Source: Nannocystaceae bacterium
Lineage (GTDB): Bacteria; Myxococcota_A; Polyangia; Nannocystales; Nannocystaceae
Direction: 5' to 3'
Length of the DNA: 6,752 bases
Assembly (NCBI GenBank): GCA_016763875.1
Contig: JAESSZ010000201.1
Span: forward strand, 1 to 6,752
The notes below the pieces were generated by a model. It saw only the letters and a list, made by a program, of their open reading frames with translations, had not been told where the DNA came from and did no database searches. Shown here piece after piece: positions 1 to 5,615 of the stretch. Within the stretch, counting starts at the first letter, position 1. Every line of letters begins with the position of its first letter. The position numbers and the translations under genes are program-made.

Positions 1-675
1 CGCCATTGAGCGCCGCAAGACGTAGGCATGTGGATCGTAACTTTCCTGATCCGTGCGCTTCACGTGGGCGCTCGCGGGGGCGTCCTCGATCTCCTCGTTG
101 TCCGAGAGCCGCCGACCCATCATGTGATCGCGCACCGCGGGCGCGTGCGACTCGAACGCGCTGAGGTCGTGCAACCACTGCTGTACCGCCACCATCGTGC
201 CGCCGTCGTAGCCATCGCCCTGGCCCCGGGCGATAGCCGTGGCCACCGCAGCGTCGCCTTTCGGGTTCTCGGTACCGTCCTCATATCCGGTGAGGTCGCG
301 CCCACCCGCGTGCACAAAACCGTCGACCACTGACTCCAACTCGTACGCGGGTTCGAGGGCGCCAACGATCCGTCTCGCGCGGTTGACGAGCTCACCGCGC
401 TCCTCGCCCCGCAGCCAGCACCACAACGCGGCGGGCGTGGAGGGCACGGAGATCCCCGGCCCCGTCATCGCGGGGAACGACCGCATGGTGTCCAGCCGCA
501 GATAGAGCGCGAGCAACAGTGGCTGCCCAATTCCCACCACGACGCGCTCGTCGAACGGCGCGTCCGCCAGCAACTCACGCGCCTCGTCCGGGGAAGCGTC
601 GGGCGCCAACTGAAACGTCAGATAGCGGGCGGAGGGCGGCAACGCTGCGAGGACCCCGGGCTGCGGATCGGCCAT
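1..675 (-). CDS. Dyp-type peroxidase, YfeX-like (3' end cut by window edge)
   Basis: A haem peroxidase of the dye-decolourising family, which oxidises dyes, phenolics or porphyrin-like substrates with hydrogen peroxide. The reverse strand is open from the ATG at 675 to base 1 (225 codons, no stop). The family runs to about 300 residues, so roughly the last quarter is missing. Residues 126-138 read RDLTGYEDGTENP, the GxxDG motif; Asp133 is the distal catalytic Asp. ASAHVKRTD at 201-209 holds His204, the expected proximal haem ligand (compare TSHLTR in E. coli YfeX). MMGRRLSDNEEIED at 185-198 also matches YfeX. There is no signal peptide, so it is probably cytoplasmic or encapsulated. The distal Arg lies beyond the edge. 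No Shine-Dalgarno precedes 675; GTG at 702 is an in-frame alternative start. A weak reverse promoter is possible (TTGGCG at 765-770, TAACAC at 742-747, 17-base spacer). The family call is firm; the substrate is unknown. Confidence 0.93.
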   Translation of the reverse strand, partial: MADPQPGVLAALPPSARYLTFQLAPDASPDEARELLADAPFDERVVVGIGQPLLLALYLRLDTMRSFPAMTGPGISVPSTPAALWCWLRGEERGELVNRARRIVGALEPAYELESVVDGFVHAGGRDLTGYEDGTENPKGDAAVATAIARGQGDGYDGGTMVAVQQWLHDLSAFESHAPAVRDHMMGRRLSDNEEIEDAPASAHVKRTDQESYDPHAYVLRRSMA

Positions 676-748
676 GACGGCGGAGTGTACGCTGGTGCTC
701 ACATCGCAGGCAGCCCCCGTAGAGACACGACAGGCCGGTGCGTGTTAT

Positions 749-778
749 TTGCTGGACTCGGTCACGCCAAGGTATACA
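749..778 (+). promoter_or_regulatory. Candidate sigma-70-type promoter
   Basis: TTGCTG at 749-754 and TATACA at 773-778 are separated by 18 bases, resembling -35 and -10 boxes. Transcription would start near 785, just ahead of the possible small gene at 812. The boxes stand in a locally less GC-rich stretch between two minus-strand genes. This is pattern matching only; chance matches are common. Confidence 0.35.
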
Positions 779-811
779 AAGGTACGACCTTCGAGCTTGA
801 AAGACCTGCCA

Positions 812-901
812 ATGACGCTGATCACCATCTTCATGTCTCTGATGTCCGCTGGCGCCCTCGCCGTCTCGGCGTACGTCACCGCCACCGACGGCCCCGCCTA
901 G
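812..901 (+). CDS. Possible 29-residue single-span membrane peptide
   Basis: I do not recognise this as a known family. The ATG at 812 opens a 29-codon frame ending in TAG at 899-901. Residues 3-23 (LITIFMSLMSAGALAVSAYVT) are hydrophobic enough for one membrane span or a short export signal; the tail is TDGPA. Twenty-seven of the 29 sense codons end in G or C, whereas the in-frame codons upstream (674-811) do not show this bias, so the boundary at 812 looks real. A candidate promoter lies just upstream and a hairpin follows the stop. Against it, the ribosome-binding site is weak (only GAAAG about 10 bases upstream), and in high-GC DNA such a frame can arise by chance. The ATG at 674 in the same frame is less likely because it overlaps the peroxidase start. 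Confidence 0.35.
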   Translation: MTLITIFMSLMSAGALAVSAYVTATDGPA

Positions 902-912
902 GGGCACCAACG

Positions 913-947
913 AACTAGCGGCGCGTACGAGGCAGCGCTTGCTAGTT
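913..947. terminator. Inverted repeat between convergent genes, possible bidirectional terminator
   Basis: AACTAGC at 913-919 pairs perfectly with GCTAGTT at 941-947. Inside it, GCGC-type sequences can extend the pairing imperfectly. The right arm contains the TAG stop of the minus-strand VOC gene (942-944 on the plus strand). The hairpin sits just after the stop of the small plus-strand frame (901). No clear U-tract follows on either strand, so intrinsic termination is uncertain. Confidence 0.35.
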
Positions 948-1682
948 GGCGGGAGTGATGACGCCGACGACCGCGCCTTGGTCGTCCGCGATGATCCCGA
1001 AGCGGCCGATATTCTCCACGTCCATGGGCGCCTTGATGGTCTTGCCGCCGTTGCTGCTGGCACGCTCCACCGCGCCATCGACATCGTCAACCGCGATGTA
1101 CGACAACCACATCGGCGGCACCCTCGGGTCGGGCGAGGTCATCACGCCTCCAGTGGAGCGTTCTTTCTCCGCCTTGAGGATGTAGTACGTGCTGTCGTCC
1201 GGCATCTTCATCTCTTCGACTTCAGCGTTGGCCAGGGCCTTGTAGAAGTCGAGTACGCCGCCTGCGTCCTTGGCCCATAGCTCGTTCCAGTGCATCGAGT
1301 CGGTACGATTTTCCGGCTTTTCGCTCTTGAACAAAAACAGGGTCGCCCCCTGAGGGTCAGCAATGGGCGCCATGCGACCGACCGTCGGGATGTCAAACGC
1401 AGGCGCGAGCACTTTGCCGCCCTTGGCCTTCACCGTCTTGAGCGACGCGTCGACATCCGCGACCGCCAGATAGCCCGTCCAGTGGGGCGGCTGCGGGCCA
1501 CCACGGGGATTCACGACGCCGCCGACCGTCTTGTCGCCCTGCGTGAACATCGTGTACGTGAAGTCGCCCATATCCATCTCGGTGGTCCCAAACCCGAAGG
1601 TCTCGGGATAGAAGCGGATCGCCTTGTCGATGTCGGGGACAACGAGTTCGAACCAAACGAAACTTCCATAATTGTGCGCCAT
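942..1682 (-). CDS. VOC family protein with two tandem glyoxalase-like domains
   Basis: A cytosolic protein of the vicinal-oxygen-chelate superfamily (glyoxalase I, bleomycin resistance, ring-cleavage enzymes). From the ATG at 1682 it has 246 residues in two matching halves. The first starts at SFVWFELVVPDIDKAIRFY (7-25), the second at MHWNELW (130-136). Each half carries a VADVD/VDDVD-type turn, then GG, an IGR/VGR segment and a IAD.QGA strand. This layout resembles the Cfp30B/Rv0577-type proteins of actinobacteria. Glu12 and Glu134 occupy the first metal-ligand position of each half, but I cannot assemble the His-His-Glu set of an extradiol dioxygenase, so enzymatic activity is not established. 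The longer GTG start at 1736 adds 18 residues without domain character. AAAGAG (reverse of 1692-1697), 9 bases upstream, supports 1682. It is divergent from the phosphatase gene. Confidence 0.9.
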   Translation of the reverse strand: MAHNYGSFVWFELVVPDIDKAIRFYPETFGFGTTEMDMGDFTYTMFTQGDKTVGGVVNPRGGPQPPHWTGYLAVADVDASLKTVKAKGGKVLAPAFDIPTVGRMAPIADPQGATLFLFKSEKPENRTDSMHWNELWAKDAGGVLDFYKALANAEVEEMKMPDDSTYYILKAEKERSTGGVMTSPDPRVPPMWLSYIAVDDVDGAVERASSNGGKTIKAPMDVENIGRFGIIADDQGAVVGVITPAN

Positions 1683-1872
1683 GATCTTGGTCTCTTTATC
1701 GGCCTGCGTTGCGCAGCCGGTTGGTGTCTGCCTCACCGACGCCCGGGCTTGGAGGATTTCGACATCGCCCGAGCATTTTCTTCGTGGTTTCTAAGTCTTG
1801 GATAAAGCGTTTTGATATCAACATCCTACAAGTCAATGGCCGCGGTGTGCCGTGCACGTTAAGGTTCGCCTG
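1683..1872. promoter_or_regulatory. Divergent intergenic promoter region with 10-base palindrome
   Basis: This 190-base gap must carry the promoters of both the VOC gene and the phosphatase-fusion pair. Its middle (about 1775-1835) is clearly more AT-rich than its surroundings. It contains the perfect palindrome TTGATATCAA at 1812-1821, which could be an operator half-site pair. A small hairpin (CTGCG at 1704-1708, CGCAG at 1712-1716) lies in the VOC leader. I could not place convincing -35/-10 pairs in either direction. Confidence 0.4.
1860..1864 (+). promoter_or_regulatory. Ribosome-binding site that sets the phosphatase start
   Basis: TAAGG lies 8 bases before the ATG at 1873. The longer frame can start at GTG 1852, but nothing resembling a Shine-Dalgarno precedes that codon and the extra residues fall outside the family fold. 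Confidence 0.5.
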
Positions 1873-2637
1873 ATGGGCCCCGCTGACTGGCTTCCTGTGC
1901 TGAGTGACATCGCCGATCGTGCCGACGCGATCTCGCTGCGCTATTTCTTGTCCGAGAACCTGCACGTCGAGGCGAAGCCCGACCGCAGCCTCGTCACCAA
2001 AGCGGACATCGAAGTCGAGACCGCAGTGCGAGAGTTCGTCGCGGCCAACAACCCCGGCATCGGCGTGTTCGGGGAGGAACAAGGCGAAGTCAAAGGCGAG
2101 GGTACGACACGCATCATCGTCGACCCCATTGATGCGACCGCGAACTTCGCTCGCGGGATCCCGATCTTTGCCACGCTGTTGGCGGTCGAGACTGACGGTA
2201 AGATCGTCGCAGGTCTGGTCAGTGCCCCAGCGCTGCATCGACGCTGGCATGCCGCGCGCGGCGAGGGGGCGTGGTCCGGCGACCGCCGACTGCGAGTCTC
2301 TGGCATCTCAACTCTGAGCGACGCGCAGATCTTCCACGGCAGTCTCGCTGGCGCGGAAGCCGTCCCCAACACGGCCAAACTCCCCGCCCTGCTGGCGCGC
2401 TCGTGGCGGCAACGCGGAATCGGCGACTTCTACCAGCACATGCTCGTCGCTGAAGGCTGCGGCGAGTTGGGTCTCGATCCTATCGTGATGCCGTGGGATA
2501 TCGCGCCCCTGCAGATCATCATCGAGGAAGCCGGGGGCAAAGCCACGACGGTCGCCGGGAAACGAGACATCTACGGGGGCAGCCTCGTGACGAGCAACGG
2601 TGCGCTCCACGACGAAGCCCTCGCGGCATTCAATTGA
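1873..2637 (+). CDS. Inositol monophosphatase family phosphatase, HisN-like
   Basis: A magnesium-dependent cytosolic phosphomonoesterase of the IMPase/FBPase fold, 254 residues, full length. Metal-site motifs are all visible: GEE with Glu68/Glu69, DPIDATANFARG with Asp84 and Asp87, and MPWDIAP with Asp209, followed by EEAGG. The stretch after DPID (FARGIPIFATLLAV) resembles histidinol-phosphate phosphatase HisN more than inositol-phosphate or CysQ enzymes, so histidinol phosphate is the leading substrate guess; inositol phosphate or another sugar phosphate remains possible. The usual Gly of DPIDGT is Ala here, a variant I recall from other HisN-like proteins. No other histidine genes are in view. 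The TGA stop is 4 bases before the start of the fusion gene, so the two are probably co-transcribed and translationally coupled, although no biochemical link is obvious. Confidence 0.87.
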   Translation: MGPADWLPVLSDIADRADAISLRYFLSENLHVEAKPDRSLVTKADIEVETAVREFVAANNPGIGVFGEEQGEVKGEGTTRIIVDPIDATANFARGIPIFATLLAVETDGKIVAGLVSAPALHRRWHAARGEGAWSGDRRLRVSGISTLSDAQIFHGSLAGAEAVPNTAKLPALLARSWRQRGIGDFYQHMLVAEGCGELGLDPIVMPWDIAPLQIIIEEAGGKATTVAGKRDIYGGSLVTSNGALHDEALAAFN

Positions 2638-2641
2638 TAGT

Positions 2642-5587
2642 GTGTGCCACGTGACTGTGGACCTTCCCCGGGTCGTTTCTGGCGGCGGCGAACTTCAGCG
2701 ACTCGGAGAGCACCTCCAGTCGCTGGGCGCGGGAGCAGTGCTCCTGATCACGGGCCCGGGGCGTCGGTTTGTCGACCAGGCCGTCGCCGCGCTCGGGCAA
2801 CGTGCGGTCACCGTGTTCGACGGGGCCAAGGTTCACGTTCCTCGGAGCGTTGTGACCGAGGCTCAGCTCGCCCTGGACACCAGCAAAGCCGAGGCCATCG
2901 TCGCCCTTGGCGGCGGCGCTGCGATCGGTCTCGGTAAAGCGTTGCGGTTGTCCAACGACATCCCACTGCTCGCCGTTCCCACGACGTACGCAGGCTCTGA
3001 GATGACGCGGATCTGGGGCATCACCGAAGCCCAGGACAAGACCACCGGCCACGACGATCGCGTTCGGCCGCAACTCGTTATCCACGACCCCGAACTGTCA
3101 CGCTCGATGCCGCGGGCGATGACCGTGCAGAGTCTGCTCAACGCGCTGGCCCACCCTGTGTCGTATTTGTCCCGTGCAAGCGCGACGTCAGACAACTGGG
3201 AACCTGCGATGGCCGCCATCGGTCAGTTGGTCGCGGCACTGACCACGTTGCTGACCAACCCCAGTCACGCGGGCGCGCGGACCGTTGCTCTGCAGGGCGC
3301 GGCCGCGGCGGGCCGAGTTCTCGACGCGGGCGGCCTCGGGACGCATCACACGGTGGCGCACGTGCTGGGTGGGCGCTTCGGCGTTCCGCATGCCGCGCTG
3401 CACAGCATCTTACTGCCCGCGTTCCTTGCGGATCTTCGCCGAGAGAAACCCGAGCGCTTCGATTCAATCGCCAAGGCTGCGGGCGTTGTCGACCTGGTCG
3501 CCACGCTCCACGACGCACTCCGCACCGTCGCTGCGCCGACTGGGCTGCGCCAGCTTGAACTGGTCTGGGACGACGTTGAGGCCGCGCTCGAATCTCGTGA
3601 CATCGAGGCGCACACGATGGCTTGGGTCCACGATGCTTTCTTGGGCCGACGGCTCGCCGCCTCAACCCGCCAAGCATCGTGGATCGATGGCGCTCCCGCG
3701 GCGACCCTCAGTGGCCCTCCCGTCGGCGAAGCACGTCGCGTGGTCGTGGCCCTCCATGGCCGCGGTTCAACGGCAGATGCGATCGTACAGCGCGTTCGCG
3801 AGATCACCGGAGACGCCCCCGATGTGGCAATCGTGGCACCACAGGCCGCCGCAGCGCGATGGTACGACAGCTCCTATCGCGAGGCTGCCTCGACGCCGGA
3901 GCTGCGGTCCGCGCTGGAAGTCACTGCTGCGGCCATCCGTCGCGTGAGGGAGGACGCCAGCAACGATCGCATCATCTTGTTTGGGTTCTCGCAGGGGGCC
4001 TGCCTCGCTCTGGAGGCGGCCGCCCGACTCGACGCGCCGATCGGTGGCGTCATCGCCCTCTCGGGCTCCCGCGTCGGACCCGCCGAATGGGTGGACACCT
4101 CGACGCACCTGCGCGGGGTACCAATGCTCCTCGGTCTCGCGAGCGAGGATCCGTGGGCAACCTCGGCGGACGTCGTACGCAGCGCGGACCATTTTCGTGG
4201 CCTCGGCGCCCAAGTCGAGGAGCTGAACACAACCGGCGACTGCCACGAGATCACGGGCCGGCAGCGGCTCGCCGCCAGAGCATTGCTTTGCGAGCAACCG
4301 GCCCCACAAAGCGGTTTTGGCAATACATTCGACGTCGAGACGCTGCCCGGCGCCCTGCCAAGGCAGCAGAACAGTCCTCGTCACGCGCCCTACGGCCTGA
4401 CGGCCGAACAGATCAACGGCACCGGATTTGTCGCGCCCCGTCACGACAACTTTCGCAGCTGGCTCTATCGCGTGCGCCCTGCCGCGGGACAACGTCGTTT
4501 CGAACCGCTGCCACACGCGACCTTGTCGGCGAGTTTTGTCCGCCGCGCGCCCGACCCGAACCTCGCAGCATTTGCGCCGCTACCGACCCCCACCACGCCA
4601 ACGGACTTCGTGGACGGGCTGCACACGGTCGGAGGCGCTGGCGATCCTTCCTTGCGCCGCGGCTACGCCATCCATCTGTACGCAGCCAACCGCAGCATGG
4701 AACAGCGCGCGTTCTCCAACGCCGACGGCGACTTGCTGCTGCTCCCGGAGTCAGGCGCGATAACTCTGCTGACAGAGCTAGGCTCGCTCGTGGTGCGCCC
4801 AGGTGAACTCGCCATCGTGCCGCGGGGTTTTCGATTCTCGGTGCTACTGCACGACTCCCACGCTCGCGGCTACATCGGCGAGGTGTTCGGGCGCCACTTC
4901 ACCCTTCCGGAGCGCGGTCCCGTGGGCGCCAATGGCCTGGTGGACGCGCGGCACTTTCGTGCTCCGGTCCCGCACCACGAAGACCGCCTCGCCCCAGGCT
5001 TCCGGATCTGCACCAAGATCGGCGGCGCACTGTGGGAGCACACGCAAGACCACTCGCCATTCGACGTCGCTGCGTGGCACGGCAACTACACGCCTCTCGC
5101 CTACGACATGGCCAACTTTGCTCCCATGTCCGGCGTACGGATCGACCACGCCGATCCCAGCATCTACAGCGTACTCACGGCGCCGTTGGACGAACCGGGG
5201 AGCAATGCGTTGGACCTCGTGGTGTTTCCGCCCCGCTGGGACCCCACAGAAGGCACATTCCGGCCTCCCTTTTTCCATCGTAACGCAACGATGGAGTTCA
5301 ACGGGATCATCCGAGATCGACACAGCGGTGTGGGTTTTGTACCGGGCATCTCGTTCTTGACCCCACCGATGACCCCACACGGCTCAGCGGCAAGTTCGGT
5401 CGACAAGTATCTCGCACTGTCCGACGCGAGCGCCGACGCGCCCCGTCGTACAAGCGATCAGGCGCTGTGGTTTCAGTTCGAGACTGCGCTCCCCATGGAG
5501 CTCACCGACTGGGCCGCCGATACGCCGCAACGCATCGACGCGTGGGATGAGCAATGGGGGGTGTACACGCGGCACTACACGCGGTGA
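2642..5587 (+). CDS. Three-enzyme fusion: maleylacetate reductase, carboxylesterase, homogentisate 1,2-dioxygenase
   Basis: One 981-residue frame with three complete enzyme domains, probably cytosolic (no signal or membrane segment). Residues 1-345 are maleylacetate reductase of the iron-ADH superfamily: ALGGGAAIGLGKA (88-100) for NAD(P)H, PTTYAGSEMT (113-122), NALAHPV (167-173), and THHTVAHVLGGRFGVPHAALH (starting 234) with the active-site histidines. Residues 365-550 are a phospholipase/carboxylesterase hydrolase: HGRG (372-375), GFSQGA with nucleophile Ser450, Asp503 and His535. Residues 557-981 are homogentisate dioxygenase, opening with SGFGNTFDVETLPGALP; DHADPS holds His836 (human His292), and the iron ligands are His879 and Glu885 in HRNATMEF and His913 in MTPHG. 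Linkers are short (about 20 and 6 residues). GTG 2642 matches the usual reductase N-terminus; GTG 2651 is an alternative; neither has a Shine-Dalgarno. Domain calls are secure; the pathway is inferred. Confidence 0.93.
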   Translation: MCHVTVDLPRVVSGGGELQRLGEHLQSLGAGAVLLITGPGRRFVDQAVAALGQRAVTVFDGAKVHVPRSVVTEAQLALDTSKAEAIVALGGGAAIGLGKALRLSNDIPLLAVPTTYAGSEMTRIWGITEAQDKTTGHDDRVRPQLVIHDPELSRSMPRAMTVQSLLNALAHPVSYLSRASATSDNWEPAMAAIGQLVAALTTLLTNPSHAGARTVALQGAAAAGRVLDAGGLGTHHTVAHVLGGRFGVPHAALHSILLPAFLADLRREKPERFDSIAKAAGVVDLVATLHDALRTVAAPTGLRQLELVWDDVEAALESRDIEAHTMAWVHDAFLGRRLAASTRQASWIDGAPAATLSGPPVGEARRVVVALHGRGSTADAIVQRVREITGDAPDVAIVAPQAAAARWYDSSYREAASTPELRSALEVTAAAIRRVREDASNDRIILFGFSQGACLALEAAARLDAPIGGVIALSGSRVGPAEWVDTSTHLRGVPMLLGLASEDPWATSADVVRSADHFRGLGAQVEELNTTGDCHEITGRQRLAARALLCEQPAPQSGFGNTFDVETLPGALPRQQNSPRHAPYGLTAEQINGTGFVAPRHDNFRSWLYRVRPAAGQRRFEPLPHATLSASFVRRAPDPNLAAFAPLPTPTTPTDFVDGLHTVGGAGDPSLRRGYAIHLYAANRSMEQRAFSNADGDLLLLPESGAITLLTELGSLVVRPGELAIVPRGFRFSVLLHDSHARGYIGEVFGRHFTLPERGPVGANGLVDARHFRAPVPHHEDRLAPGFRICTKIGGALWEHTQDHSPFDVAAWHGNYTPLAYDMANFAPMSGVRIDHADPSIYSVLTAPLDEPGSNALDLVVFPPRWDPTEGTFRPPFFHRNATMEFNGIIRDRHSGVGFVPGISFLTPPMTPHGSAASSVDKYLALSDASADAPRRTSDQALWFQFETALPMELTDWAADTPQRIDAWDEQWGVYTRHYTR

Positions 5588-5615
5588 ATGCCTCCGCCCC
5601 TCCGCGCCCACGCCT

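Noticed and set aside
674..811. Upstream extension of the small plus-strand frame from ATG 674
   Set aside because: Third-position G/C bias is weak before 812, the candidate promoter lies inside it, and it overlaps the peroxidase start.
575..1090. Minus-strand frame of 171 codons spanning the gap between the peroxidase and VOC genes
   Set aside because: It overlaps the peroxidase start and the VOC C-terminus in other frames, and its composition (Arg, Ser, Cys rich) resembles a shadow.
942..1682. VOC protein as an MhqO-type ring-cleaving extradiol dioxygenase partner
   Set aside because: The length (246 residues) is shorter than MhqO-type enzymes and I could not find the His-His-Glu ligand set; it fits the Cfp30B-like tandem VOC group better.
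1290..1805. Plus-strand frame of 171 codons opposite the VOC gene
   Set aside because: It is the antisense of clear VOC motifs and has no domain of its own.
3767..4516. Minus-strand frame of 249 codons opposite the fusion gene
   Set aside because: An antisense shadow of a high-GC gene with no recognisable domain; the plus-strand frame has full catalytic motifs.
3622..4806. Long plus-strand frame of 394 codons inside the fusion gene
   Set aside because: It lies in another frame of the fusion gene, is extremely rich in Arg and Pro, shows no family motif, and overlaps a region whose hydrolase and dioxygenase motifs are unmistakable in the true frame.
5588..5615. Terminator between the fusion gene and the sensor gene
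   Set aside because: The 28-base gap has no inverted repeat or U-tract that I can see.
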